This document shows positions 47,801 to 54,269 of a DNA stretch of 54,269 bases, in pieces. Position numbers and translations under genes: made by a program. This stretch comes from Branchiostoma floridae. Taxonomy: Eukaryota; Chordata; Leptocardii; Amphioxiformes; Branchiostomatidae. Positions within the stretch are counted from its first letter, which is position 1. Each line of letters begins with the position of its first letter. The notes beneath the pieces are model-generated. The model made no database searches. It worked only from the letters and a program-made list of their open reading frames with translations, and was not told where the DNA came from. The stretch lies in the NCBI RefSeq assembly GCF_000003815.2, contig NC_049987.1, positions 5,691,541 through 5,745,809 of the forward strand. Reading direction: 5' to 3'.

Positions 47801-50514
47801 GACGTCCATGTGTACGACGTGCTGAAAGAAACTTGTATGAACATGTGCATTGCGCTAAAGCAAGCAGTGAGCAGAAACAGAAACATATCAGACACACACC
47901 CTTGAAATCATTAAACAAATAGCTGAGCCATATTTCATGCTCCATGATATAGTATTTATTTTTACATTTCATTCCTGATAGAGTCTATTTCACTTAGTTT
48001 ATCTTTAATTGATCCCAAGAACACATATGTAGTCGATATTCGAGTCATGTGCAAGTTGACAATTGTCAGTTAATGAAATTGAAGTTTTAATTAAAGTAAA
48101 ATATCCAATCAAAGCAAACATAGCAGCATAGTCATGCATGAAGTCATAACCGCTATTCTAAGTAGAGAAATCTGTTTTCATATTTCCATAAAGCCGCTCG
48201 ATACCGTGATGAATTATTTCATTTTCATTGTCGTCTCCTGAGCATTTAGACGCATTCATATAATGTGTGGGTTAGGGTCATTGCCACAGGGTTATATTCT
48301 TGTGATAACGGAACAAAGACTGAAATCATTAGGAAGGCAGAGCAGAGCAGATCCTTTCAAACGCATGGCCCATGACACGGCAAATCTGCAAATATTTTGG
48401 TCAAATTGAGATTTGATACAATCAGCAAGGCATAACCCTGGGTACAAGGTATAAGTTCTTGCTCTTTTATTTCCTAATGGTATCAAAAATGCAAGGTACT
48501 CATATGTGTTCGTCACAGCGGTTAGTTTGAACAATAGCTGCATTCTGTGCATCCGTGATGACTACCATGCCGTCCTCCTAGGAGAAACATGCATTATTAG
48601 TCACGTTCTGCCATCTGGCTCGTTTTGAGACCAATCAGTGATTGGCAGCAGATCAACTTTGTAAATGGTTTTCACATGAAAATGTTTAGTAACTGGTGCG
48701 TTCTTTCTATAGAAGAGTGAAGATTGCCATGTCTCTCCTCCTTGGAGAATCATACCCTCTCAGTCTGTCTTGTTTTGCCATCTGGCTCATTTTGGGACCC
48801 CATGTTTGATTATCAACAGATCGAGTTCGTAGAATTGTTTTCTGCTTAAAGAGTTCAATAATTACTCTTTTAAGCGTAGTGAATAAGTGAAGTAAATTGC
48901 TAATGATGTATGAGAGAGAACGAGAGAGTACACCTGGTCCGAGCAACCCACTCATGATGATGATGATGATGAGTGATTAGACATAACAAGTAAGAGGCGC
49001 GGATGCAACTGCAACTTGTTTGGCTAAATGGTTTCTTTTTAATGACTTTAGTATGTGACCAGCATCCAAAAACATGTGCTTCACTTCTTTCTGTTGATGT
49101 AAGATAACACCTTTTGATATTCTGTTTTTTCAACTACAGGGAATAGAGTCATACGAATATCTGTCAGGACATTGTGAGTAATAAATGCTTATTTTCTACT
49201 GATCTGAAAGATATCTGTGTACCGTTGTTGACAGTGCCTCCTCCCAGCCCTCCCACCATCACGGGCGAGACGATGGAGCTGCGCGCGGGGAAGGGGCTGG
49301 TCCTGACGTGCCGCTCGGTCGGGGGGAGGCCGCTGCCCCGCCTGTCCTGGTACAACGGCACGCAGAAGTTCGTCATACCCGCTGCGGACGAGGACGAAGG
49401 GAATGCACCCGGCGAGGTTTGTGGTTTACGAAGAAATATTGTCCATATGAAATATGCACGCAGATGTTTAAAAAAAATTATATAACGTCTATGAAANNNN
49501 NNNNNNNNNNNNNNNNNNNNNNNNNNNNNNNNNNNNNNNNNNNNNNNNNNNNNNNNNNNNNNNNNNNNNNNNNNNNNNNNNNNNNNNNNNNNNNNNCAGG
49601 GAATAGAGTCATACGAATATCTGTCAGGACATTGTGAGTAATAAATGCTTATTTTCTACTGATCTGAAAGATATCTGTGTACCGTTGTTGACAGTGCCTC
49701 CTCCCAGCCCTCCCACCATCACGGGCGAGACGATGGAGCTGCGCGCGGGGAAGGGGCTGGTCCTGACGTGCCGCTCGGTCGGGGGGAGGCCGCTGCCCCG
49801 CCTGTCCTGGTACAACGGCACGCAGAAGTTCGTCATACCCGCTGCGGACGAGGACGAAGGGAATGCACCCGGCGAGGTTTGTGGTTTACGAAGAAATATT
49901 GTCCATATGAATTATGCACGCAGATGTTTAAAAAAAATTATATAACGTCTATGAAAATATGGTCAACGATGATGATATCTCAGGTTTTGAATTGCTGTTA
50001 CATGATGTGTAATGTCGACGAGTGCGTGACACAAAACAACTATCATACTGCATTAGGTCCGCTATCCAGAACGTTTAGATATCAGCATTCATTCTAATTA
50101 AGGGCGCGGTCACATAGGTCGTACGATTGTCGTACGATCGCTAACTTCATGCATTTTGGAGGACAGCCATTTACGTGTCTTGCAAGGTGCAACGGTCATG
50201 GTACTCAAAAGGCTGTATTGGACCTTTAGGTGGTTGGCTATGTCACATCCTTTGGCATCGAAATCGTACGACGATCGTACGACTTGTGTAACCGCGCCCT
50301 TAGGTGCGATTCATGGAGAAAGAAGCAATATGATGATATTCTTTGCAGTTCAAGGGTTTATCTATTCATTTTTGTGTCCTTCAGGTGTCCCTGACTCTCC
50401 TGGTGCGCTTCCTGTCCAAGTGGGACAACAGAGCCAACTTGACCTGCCGGTCCGACCAGGGGTACCCGGATGTAGTCAGGCCCCAGCAGACGACGGCCAT
50501 ACTGAACGTACAGT
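15713..50514 (+). CDS. Partial Ig-superfamily adhesion gene, Nephrin/Kirre-like (exons 1-5, 3' end missing)
   Basis: Five exons splice in one frame to about 229 residues: signal peptide, V-type Ig domain (about residues 22-125) and C2-type Ig domain (about 127-229). Intron phases run 1-0-1-0-1. Phase-1 introns border each domain and phase-0 introns split each domain, which is typical of extracellular Ig genes. Ig1 has both cysteines (TLYC, DYRC), a tryptophan (VMWLG) and the DEGDYRC turn. Ig2 starts VPPPSPPTITG and has LTC, LSWYNG and NLTC. The stretch RHAIVGDARRGEFNLKI with the following DEGDYRC, the VPP linker, and DNR shortly before the second Ig2 cysteine recall the Nephrin/Kirre/IrreC family of membrane adhesion proteins (podocyte and synapse partners). 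That assignment is from memory of the family, without a search. NGT and NLT are possible N-glycosylation sites. No transmembrane exon is in the window. Alternatives are nectin/CADM-like or a lineage-specific Ig protein. Confidence 0.8.
15769..18837. other. Intronic stretch without recognised features
   Basis: First 3 kb of intron 1. The 141-residue minus-strand open frame at 16643-17068 shows no known motif and overlaps others in different frames. No clear mobile element. Confidence 0.3.
18838..19440. repeat. Direct duplication, two diverged ~250-bp copies
   Basis: 18838-19097 and 19188-19440 share AACTGAACCA.AAATCCTTTC, CATCTTGTTA.CATGCTG and several later blocks down to GGGTTA. The offset is about 350 bp. 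Non-coding. Confidence 0.8.
19441..21708. other. Intronic stretch without recognised features
   Basis: Only short unrelated open frames. No coding similarity or clear repeats were noticed. Confidence 0.3.
21709..22197. mobile_element. 489-bp TIR element, family F, TTA target duplication
   Basis: Perfect inverted repeats of about 31 bp starting GGCCACAGCAAGTAAATTTT, flanked by TTA (21706-21708, 22198-22200). The interior has a second smaller inverted pair (GTAAAAGTGAC near 21896, GTCACTTTTAC near 21971). The TTA site and GGCC start suggest a PIF/Harbinger-type MITE. A partial terminus (GCAGCAAGTAAATTTTGT) recurs near 29862. Confidence 0.85.
22525..23700. repeat. Satellite-like array, ~7-8 diverged units of about 150-180 bp
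   Basis: Recurring blocks are ACAATGGGGGYACAGCCAT, GTGATACTATCTATAGATTTC, GGAAAGGACGGATTCTGAAC, GCAAAATTTATGTACCGCAG and GGGAACTCGGAAGCTAG. Units are strongly diverged with indels. Non-coding. Confidence 0.8.
23708..23860. repeat. AT-rich hairpin and (CT)n(TA)n microsatellite
   Basis: GAGTATATGTAATATATGA (23708-23726) is exactly complementary to 23765-23783, with an (ATG)n-bearing loop. A (CT)n then (TA)n run follows at about 23813-23856. The hairpin could extrude, but looks like an AT-repeat expansion. Confidence 0.85.
24280..24800. repeat. Direct duplication, two strongly diverged copies
   Basis: The segment TTTTCATTACTTTTGAGAAG onward (about 24280-24480) resembles 24612-24790 (TTTTCAGTAGTTTTAAGAGA onward). 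Both share ATAACAAGCT(T/C)ATAGA, AAAACAT and CACTGTCAA / CGCTGTCAA. The offset is about 330 bp. Confidence 0.55.
25256..26420. repeat. 210-bp tandem array, 5 full units plus a partial first
   Basis: The phrase TGGGGGCAATCGGAGAAACC, or a close variant, begins units at 25411, 25621, 25831, 26041 and 26251, exactly 210 bp apart. A shorter first copy starts near 25256. Units are highly similar (AGTCAGCAAACCGGGGTCTT, AACACCGTTTGTAACGATAC). The open frames at 25197-25779 are reads through this array, not genes. Confidence 0.93.
26421..27604. other. Intronic stretch without recognised features
   Basis: AT-rich, no open frame of note, no clear repeat. Confidence 0.35.
27622..28127 (+). mobile_element. 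tRNA-derived SINE, 506 bp, 17-bp target duplication
   Basis: Flanked by identical GACTATACTTTGACTTT at 27605-27621 and 28128-28144. The 5' part is tRNA-like: an A-box-like GCGCAGTGGCAGC and a B box GGTTCGAATCC about 40 bases later. The body includes CTTGTGCCCTTGGGAAAGGC, a phrase common in invertebrate SINEs, and the 3' end is a short A-run. Transcription would be by RNA polymerase III with LINE-driven retroposition (family knowledge). The 120- and 163-residue open frames here are SINE sequence. Confidence 0.92.
28145..29984. repeat. Unassigned stretch with repeated CTGCAA-ACCGGTCCAACAAA blocks
   Basis: Between about 28400 and 28730 the phrases TATTCTGCAA.CAC, ACCGGT(T/C)CAACAAA and GATATCTGGTTGCAA recur two or three times at 100-160 bp spacing, implying an old tandem repeat. 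The remainder has nothing recognisable beyond a (CAT)n run at about 29824-29838. Confidence 0.45.
29996..30290 (-). mobile_element. tRNA-derived SINE on the minus strand, ~295 bp, 11-bp target duplication
   Basis: Read on the minus strand it starts GACCGGTGCAATGGCCTAGT (A box TGGCCTAGTGG) and has the B box GAGTTCGATCC. It ends in TTTAAC-type tail repeats. CATTATGATGT occurs at 29985-29995 and 30291-30301 as the target duplication. The minus-strand peptide with EFDPRPSHTK is an artefact of the tRNA-like head. Confidence 0.92.
30302..31647. other. Intronic stretch, possible small duplication
   Basis: 31385-31450 and 31558-31630 share TTTTGGACCATG.CTC.TTTTTCAAC-like wording, suggesting an old ~175-bp duplication. 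The 101-residue frame at 30770-31075 has no known motif. Confidence 0.35.
31648..32492. mobile_element. MITE, family B (copy 2), split by a nested element
   Basis: Left part 31648-31820 and right part 32415-32492 together match the 248-bp element at 120-367, including AAATTCGTTCTTTAT at the break. TIR arms start AAGGTGGCATCTCACTGCA and end in the complement. Confidence 0.88.
31821..32414. mobile_element. 594-bp nested element, family H, TTAT target duplication
   Basis: Inserted in the family B MITE. TTAT flanks both ends (31817-31820, 32415-32418). Termini are AGGGCCTTCACAC and the complement of AGCCCCCTTCACAC. Sequence from about 31945 inward forms a long imperfect palindrome (about 130-bp arms) with the right end; 31821-31945 looks like an extra partial copy of one arm. 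It is rich in GAATGC(C/A)G-type repeats and has no transposase. Confidence 0.85.
32493..34089. other. Intronic stretch without recognised features
   Basis: Short overlapping open frames on both strands only (for example 32577-32870), without motifs. Confidence 0.3.
34090..34510 (-). pseudogene. 5'-truncated LINE: C-terminal end of reverse-transcriptase ORF
   Basis: The minus-strand frame 34510-34220 contains HPLRFNTLSCRTETYRTSYI then PTTVSEWNNLPSYIVATPSL and TSFKTVL. This fits the tail of CR1/L2/Jockey-type non-LTR ORF2 proteins (R-T..Y..S-(F/Y)-(F/I)-P...W-N-x-L-P...S...F-K..L). It ends at a stop at about 34220, and the bases to about 34090 would be the 3' UTR. An in-frame stop lies just before the first Met, so only a dead fragment remains. 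The clade is not resolved. Confidence 0.75.
34511..35623. other. Intronic stretch, less AT-rich in its second half
   Basis: No gene confirmed. A short GT/GA run lies at about 35168-35190. The 135-residue minus-strand frame at 35197-35604 has no recognisable motif. Confidence 0.3.
35624..35760 (-). mobile_element. 3' end of a non-LTR retroelement with (TTG)n tail
   Basis: On the minus strand: a TTAGCCCTCGGGCCTCAAC stretch, CTTGCAATAAAGATTATCA and a (TTG)n tail. This is the usual layout of LINE 3' ends with an AATAAA signal and a microsatellite tail. The 5' limit is unknown and the element may extend toward 36000. No target duplication was identified. Confidence 0.55.
36003..40359. other. Intronic stretch; GC-richer islands, no gene confirmed
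   Basis: GC-richer patches at about 36590-36880, 38530-38770 and 39560-39700 stand out from AT-rich surroundings and could be conserved non-coding elements, but sequence alone cannot show it. A 14-A run lies near 39345. Confidence 0.3.
40360..40525. mobile_element. Family G-related right end with (AGGT)n
   Basis: Shares CTCAGTCACACTTTTTACG and the terminus AGAGCGCAGCGCGATCGCCG ... GGAAGGGGGCCT with the element ending at 1963. It carries six AGGT units at 40397-40420. A matching left end was not found, so this copy may be truncated. Confidence 0.6.
40526..46660. other. Rest of intron 1; no gene confirmed
   Basis: Contains a poly-C tract of 14 at 42644-42657, a repeated GGTCGTTGACCTCG at about 42128 and 42198, and a strong pyrimidine tract plus CAG at about 45541 with no convincing exon behind it. 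GC and complexity rise at 43500-44170, possibly a conserved element. Confidence 0.3.
46661..46800 (+). CDS. Exon 2: N-terminal half of Ig domain 1
   Basis: Acceptor TTCTTCTGCAG, donor TTCCAG|GTCTGT; enters in phase 1 and leaves in phase 0. With the G from exon 1 it encodes AFASQTPSYQTRPKSTAVRM followed by GETVTLYCSFHRLRNKPVMW and LGPPNFQ. This covers Ig strands A to C: the first core cysteine (TLYC) and the core tryptophan about 15 residues later. Codon use is GC-rich compared with the flanking introns. Confidence 0.85.
46860..47102 (+). mobile_element. Probable retroelement 3' fragment with (ACT)n tail, intron 2
   Basis: A segment ending CTAGGCAGAAGTGAAAAATC then (ACT)n at 47087-47102, inside the 545-bp intron 2. 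The layout suggests a 5'-truncated non-LTR retroelement or SINE tail. No target duplication was seen, so this is tentative. Confidence 0.4.
47346..47526 (+). CDS. Exon 3: C-terminal half of Ig domain 1
   Basis: Acceptor CTTCTACTGTAG, donor CATCG|GTGAGA; phase 0 in, phase 1 out. Starts VIASGRDVDVNKYSRHAIVG and includes DARRGEFNLKIHDVRPGDEG and DYRCTVFSVPPAQDARITVI. The D-E-G-D-Y-R-C turn gives the second Ig cysteine, and ARITVI is the closing G strand. If intron 3 is retained, the frame stays open to 47708 through an inserted short element (47555-47800). Confidence 0.88.
47555..47800. mobile_element. MITE, family B (copy 3), intron 3
   Basis: Terminal inverted repeats GGTGGTATCTCACTGCAC / complement, with the GCGGGGTTCG core and the GTATTACGCAATATCTAAAT interior of family B. 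It begins only 28 bases after the exon 3 donor. Confidence 0.85.
48556..48880. repeat. Direct duplication, two ~150-bp copies in intron 3
   Basis: 48556-48700 and 48720-48865 share GCCATCTGGCTC.TTTTG.GACC, CTCCT.GGAGAA and ...CAGATC.A.TT. The offset is about 165 bp. Confidence 0.7.
49235..49416 (+). CDS. Exon 4 (left copy): N-terminal half of Ig domain 2
   Basis: Acceptor GTTGTTGACAG, donor GGCGAG|GTTTGT; phase 1 in, phase 0 out. The split codon with exon 3 gives ITVI-VPPPSPPTITG, a classic Ig1/Ig2 linker. It then encodes ELRAGKGLVLTCRSVGGRPL and PRLSWYNGT, with the first cysteine, the tryptophan and an N-glycosylation sequon. The exon is repeated without change at 49695-49876 across an assembly gap, so only one of the two is likely to be real. 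Two identical half-domains in series would break the Ig fold, and the phases (1 in, 0 out) do not permit tandem use. Confidence 0.85.
49497..49596. other. Assembly gap, 100 N
   Basis: Exactly 100 undetermined bases, a conventional length for a gap of unknown size. Given the duplicated flanks, the true gap may be zero or negative (an overlap). Confidence 0.95.
49695..49876 (+). CDS. Exon 4 (right copy), probably an assembly duplicate
   Basis: Identical to 49235-49416, with the same splice sites, 460 bases downstream. It continues without a gap into the intron leading to exon 5, so it is the physically linked copy and the better one to keep in a gene model. Its phase-0 exit matches exon 5. Confidence 0.8.
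50101..50300. mobile_element. MITE, family D (copy 2), 200 bp, intron 4
   Basis: AGGGCGCGGTCACATAGGTC to its complement, TA on both sides (50099-50100, 50301-50302). In inverted orientation relative to copy 1 at 3210-3411. It ends about 85 bases before exon 5. Confidence 0.9.
50385..50514 (+). CDS. Exon 5: C-terminal half of Ig domain 2
   Basis: Acceptor TTTGTGTCCTTCAG, donor most likely ACAGT|GTGTGTGAG; phase 0 in, phase 1 out. Encodes VSLTLLVRFLSKWDNRANLT then CRSDQGYPDVVRPQQTTAIL and NVQ. NLTC supplies the second Ig2 cysteine and a sequon. The spacing to the first cysteine and the DNRANLTC wording fit a C2-type second domain of the Nephrin/Kirre kind. A phase-1 exit predicts a third domain in the next exon, which I do not find before the 511-N gap. 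Confidence 0.8.
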
Positions 50515-51727
50515 GTGTGTGAGAGGGTTTCTGTAACATTACTTCTTATATCATATCTCTATTCAAACTTTGGTGCAAATTGTATGGTCATAAATGGAAT
50601 AACTTTTCCATGAAAGTATTCTTACCTATTCTAGTGAATTCAGACCAATTTGTGGATCATTGTTTTTAGCCTTTTGGGCGAATATTGTAATCATCATTCT
50701 GGGACGCTTTGAAAGAGCTCGTAGCAATTTGAAACAAAATGATGTTTGTCAGAATAACCCAAGAAATATATGGAATTTGTTCAAATTGCTTGGAATAATC
50801 AAATAACTGTACTAAATTTTTACAAATTGCTAGTGATCTTGTCCTCATAGTTGAGGAAAGAAAAGACAGCAGTTCGGTCAGTTGAAAAATGCATTTCCAG
50901 TTTGTGCACTGCCGGTAGCTTAGTGCCCACAGGCTGATGGTATTGCTTTTATTTCACACGTATGACGTTACAAATGTTGGCCGGCGCTGGACCGAAGCTT
51001 GTGATTTCTCCCCACTATTAGACACGCACCATTAGCGGGCTGTCTGATATACGGTGCCCGGGGCTGCAACAGTTTCCGTTTATCCACAGAAATCTCCCCA
51101 TTATTTTCTACACGCCCACCCCTCTCGCACCTATTCTGTTCTTGCCTAACAACTTCCACCCAAATCCTTAGACTATTCCGGAGGCTCAAAATGATGCATT
51201 TGTCTCTGGCTGAACAACTTTCCTCCACTCCCTACCGCTCGAAATGACCGAATGGCCTCATTTTTCTTCTAACGGAGAGATGACTAAAATGCCAGCGTCC
51301 GGCCGACCTCCGTCCATCACTGTAACTACAGTTCTTTTATCTCGTGCTCTTTAATTACGCCAAGGGAGGTTCAGGCGCGATTCGTAATTAAAAGTCGCTC
51401 TTAATCACCTTTAGCTTAAGTCACCGGTCGGCTTGGACGTGAATTATACTCCTCGCGTCTCCTCTTAACGATTTCTGTGGAAGGGGCATAGCTCACAGCA
51501 GAGAGGGAAGGGCTTTTCCTCGAAGAAGCCGTCTTCGTGCGTCATAACGTCCCCGCGGGTGATTCGCAATGCAGACCAATCTGTAATACAGACATTGTTT
51601 CGCACGAGCCAAGTGGACTCGGCGCCTTGGACTCACACTACTTAACTGGCCTGCGGCGTCTGCGCAAGCGCGGGGCAAATCTAAAGAGAGTTATCGATGG
51701 CATGGGGTCGGGGTGAACTAGTTGAGA
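50515..51727. other. Intron 5 start / downstream sequence
   Basis: No third Ig exon found. Composition changes from AT-rich to GC-richer after about 50950. A 10-bp inverted pair TTTAATTACG (51350-51359) and CGTAATTAAA (51383-51392) holds two homeodomain-type TAATTA cores. Confidence 0.4.
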
Positions 51728-52238
51728 NNNNNNNNNNNNNNNNNNNNNNNNNNNNNNNNNNNNNNNNNNNNNNNNNNNNNNNNNNNNNNNNNNNNNNNNN
51801 NNNNNNNNNNNNNNNNNNNNNNNNNNNNNNNNNNNNNNNNNNNNNNNNNNNNNNNNNNNNNNNNNNNNNNNNNNNNNNNNNNNNNNNNNNNNNNNNNNNN
51901 NNNNNNNNNNNNNNNNNNNNNNNNNNNNNNNNNNNNNNNNNNNNNNNNNNNNNNNNNNNNNNNNNNNNNNNNNNNNNNNNNNNNNNNNNNNNNNNNNNNN
52001 NNNNNNNNNNNNNNNNNNNNNNNNNNNNNNNNNNNNNNNNNNNNNNNNNNNNNNNNNNNNNNNNNNNNNNNNNNNNNNNNNNNNNNNNNNNNNNNNNNNN
52101 NNNNNNNNNNNNNNNNNNNNNNNNNNNNNNNNNNNNNNNNNNNNNNNNNNNNNNNNNNNNNNNNNNNNNNNNNNNNNNNNNNNNNNNNNNNNNNNNNNNN
52201 NNNNNNNNNNNNNNNNNNNNNNNNNNNNNNNNNNNNNN
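51728..52238. other. Assembly gap, 511 N
   Basis: 511 undetermined bases just before the GTATA and 19-bp tandem repeats, which probably caused the assembly break. A third Ig exon could be hidden here. Confidence 0.95.
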
Positions 52239-52255
52239 CTATCTTAAGCTAATGC

Positions 52256-52280
52256 GTATAGTATAGTATAGTATAGTATA
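52256..52280. repeat. (GTATA)5 microsatellite
   Basis: Five pentamer units directly before the 19-bp minisatellite. Confidence 0.95.
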
Positions 52281-52291
52281 GGGCATAAATA

Positions 52292-53535
52292 GGGCAACTG
52301 GACGTATAGATTGGGCAACTGGACGTAGATTGGGCAACTGGACGTAGACTGGGCAACTGGACGTAGATTGGGCAACTGGACGTAGATTGGGCAACTGGAC
52401 GTAGATTGGGCAACTGGACGTAGATTTGGGCAACTGGACGTAGACTGGGCAACTGGACGTAGATTGGGCAACTGGACGTAGATTGGGCAACTGGACGTAG
52501 ATTGGGCAACTGGACGTAGATTGGGCAACTGGACGTAGATTGGGCAACTGGACGTAGATTGGGCAACTGGACGTAGATTGGGCAACTGGACGTAGATTGG
52601 GCAACTGGACGTAATTTGGGCAACTGGACGTAGATTGGGCAACTGGGCGTAGATTGGGCAACTGGACGTAGATTGGGCAACTGGACGTAGATTGGGCAAC
52701 TGGACGTAGATTGGGCAACTGGACGTAGATTGGGCAACTGAACGAACTGGACGTAGACTGGGCAACTGGACGTAGACTGGGCAACTGGACGTAGATTGGG
52801 CAACTGGACGTAGATTGGGCAACTGGACGTAGATTGGGCAACTGGACGTAGATTGGGCAACTGGATGTAGATTGGGCAACTGGACGTAGATTGGGCAACT
52901 GGACGTAGATTGGGCAACTGGACGTAGATTGGGCAACGGGATGTAGATTGGGCAACTGGACGTAGATTGGGCAACTGAACGTAGATTGGGCAACTGGACG
53001 TAGACTGGGCAACTGGACGTAGACTGGGCAACTGGACGTAGATTGGGCAACTGGACGTAGATTGGGCAACTGGACGTAGATTGGGCAACTGGACGTAGAT
53101 TAGGCAACTGGACGTAGATTGGGCAACCGGACGTAGATTGGGCAACTGGACGTAGATTGGGCAACTGGACGTAGATTGGGCAACTGGACGTAGATTGGGC
53201 AACAGGACGTAGATTGGGCAACTGGACGTAGACTGGGCAACTGGACGTAGATTGGGCAACTGGACGTAGTCGGGCAACTGGACGTAGATTGGGCAACTGG
53301 ACGTAGATTGGGCAACTAGACGTAGATTGGGCAACTGGACGTAGATTGGGCAATTGGACGTAGATTGGGCAACTGGACGTAGATTGGGCAACTGGACGTA
53401 GATTGGGCAACTAGTACTGGACGTAGATTGGGCAACTGGACGTAGATTGGGCAACTGGACGTAGACTGGGCAACTGGACGTGGATTGGGCAACTGGACGT
53501 AGATTGGGCAACTGGACGTAGATTGGGCAACTGGA
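52292..53535. repeat. 19-bp minisatellite, about 65 units
   Basis: Unit GGGCAACTGGACGTAGATT, mostly exact, with common T/C variants (GACTGGGC) and a few units with 1-base insertions or deletions (for example near 52425, 52741, 53268). Nineteen is not a multiple of three, so a reading frame cycles through all three phases. On the minus strand none contains a stop, giving 19-residue repeats (NLRPVAQSTSSCPIYVQLP). The 276-, 388- and 444-residue open frames are consequences of this and are not called as genes. Confidence 0.97.
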
Positions 53536-54269
53536 AGTTAAATAGCCAGCAGCTCGTACCATTCGACATTGGACAATCTCCATATGGTATCAAATTGATG
53601 CTGCATTAAAGTGTGTTTGACTGTTACATATCACTGAGAGCTAGAGAGGCTTTTTACACACTGGGCGCACGACAAGCCATGATAGAACAGAAACCGGACA
53701 ATTAGAAAACCCATAAGATTGTGGTTTGGAGATTTGAAAAGCGATAAATGCTTCAGCCTCGCTAAAACAACATGAAGACCATGCTAACTGTCCCTGCCGG
53801 TCATCTGATCTTTCTCAGTGCCCCACTTTTCCCCGTGGTGTACCATCTATTACTAATGACACTATTTGGTTTGCCTCAACCCGAAATATACATCATTGTC
53901 GCTTATCGCGTTTGAACTTTTGGGGTTAAAGAACCGTTCATTGATTGAGTAAGGTATTGATCTAGCCGTTACTGCATTGCCTTCCTTTTTGGTCTGAAGT
54001 GATATGTTAATGATGACTTTACCACATCTACATTGACGCTTAAATAAGCCATTAGTATGCAGAAGCCAGGGTCTAGCTTGGGGGGGGGGGGGTCATGTAG
54101 CGCACTGCATTGTAAGATCGCTGAAAGAAAAATGGCTGCTAAAACATAGCGAAGAGAGGTGTCCATAACTGTTTTGTGTCGGGAACCTCGGGCATGAATA
54201 CGTCTCCCTGTGTCTTGTGCATTATAACGTGACTGCAATACAAATGCCAATGCATCGAAAACGTTCATA
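53536..54269. other. No gene recognised; poly-G tract
   Basis: A run of 13 G at 54080-54092. The 99-residue minus-strand frame running off the window end (53969-54268) has no recognised domain; it crosses the poly-G and is probably non-coding. Confidence 0.35.

Larger units (their letters stand above)
49137..49956. repeat. 360-bp near-identical duplication flanking a gap
   Basis: 49137-49496 and 49597-49956 match over 360 bases with one difference seen (A at 49452, T at 49912). The first copy stops where the Ns begin and the second starts where they end. This is typical of two overlapping contig ends, or two haplotypes, scaffolded without merging. Confidence 0.92.

Noticed and set aside
49141-49174. 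Micro-exon GGAATAGAGTC... between CTACAG and GTGAGT, encoding NRVIRISVRTL
   Set aside because: It has good-looking splice sites, but its exit phase (2) breaks the frame into exon 4, while exon 3 to exon 4 joins perfectly without it.
51309-51360. PPSITVTT peptide as the start of a third Ig domain
   Set aside because: No acceptor in the right place, a stop follows soon after, and no cysteine or tryptophan follows.
52292-53535. CRISPR-like array
   Set aside because: Units are head to tail with no spacers, and the window is eukaryotic.
52239-53583. Minus-strand open frames of 276, 388 and 444 residues with repeated RPVAQSTSSCPIYVQLP
   Set aside because: They are the three phases of one 19-bp minisatellite; every frame is open by virtue of the unit sequence and no promoter, splice or unique coding sequence supports them.

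Overview
This looks like a piece of a metazoan nuclear genome, most probably a cephalochordate (amphioxus, Branchiostoma). The grounds are canonical GT/AG introns, an immunoglobulin-superfamily gene with phase-1 introns at domain borders, tRNA-derived SINEs, many short inverted-repeat elements, a non-LTR retrotransposon fragment, and two runs of N. The species is an inference. No operons, CRISPR arrays, rRNA genes or functional tRNA genes were seen, and almost all short open frames are chance or repeat-derived.

The one gene I can support lies on the + strand and is incomplete at its 3' end. Five exons join with perfect phase agreement: a signal-peptide exon (15713-15767), a 30.9-kb first intron, then 46661-46800, 47346-47526, 49235-49416 (repeated at 49695-49876) and 50385-50514. 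They give about 229 residues: a signal peptide, a V-type Ig domain and a C2-type Ig domain. The pattern resembles the Nephrin/Kirre/IrreC (IRM) family of cell-adhesion proteins. Later exons are missing, in the 511-base gap or beyond the window. Exon 4 and its flanks occur twice, almost identically, on either side of a 100-N gap, which is most simply an unmerged haplotype join.

The rest is repeat-rich flank and intron. At 1-15.7 kb there are inverted-repeat elements (two families nested in each other at 836-1963), a decayed ~290-bp tandem array at 5940-7555 with a further element inserted in it, a mariner-like element at 10383-10915, a ~150-bp array at 11484-12125 and a hAT-like element with an 8-bp target duplication at 13083-13515. 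Intron 1 holds several diverged tandem arrays (18838-19440, 22525-23700, 24280-24800, 25256-26420), a TTA-flanked element (21709-22197), two tRNA-SINEs with clean target duplications (27622-28127 and 29996-30290), a nested element pair (31648-32492) and LINE 3' fragments (34090-34510, 35624-35760). Downstream of exon 5 come a GC-richer stretch, the 511-N gap and a 19-bp minisatellite of about 65 units (52292-53535), whose minus strand is open in all three frames.

I found no convincing new multi-gene system. The most informative items are the partial adhesion gene, the gap-flanking duplication, the insertion histories that can be read from empty sites inside the window, and the three-frame-open minisatellite.
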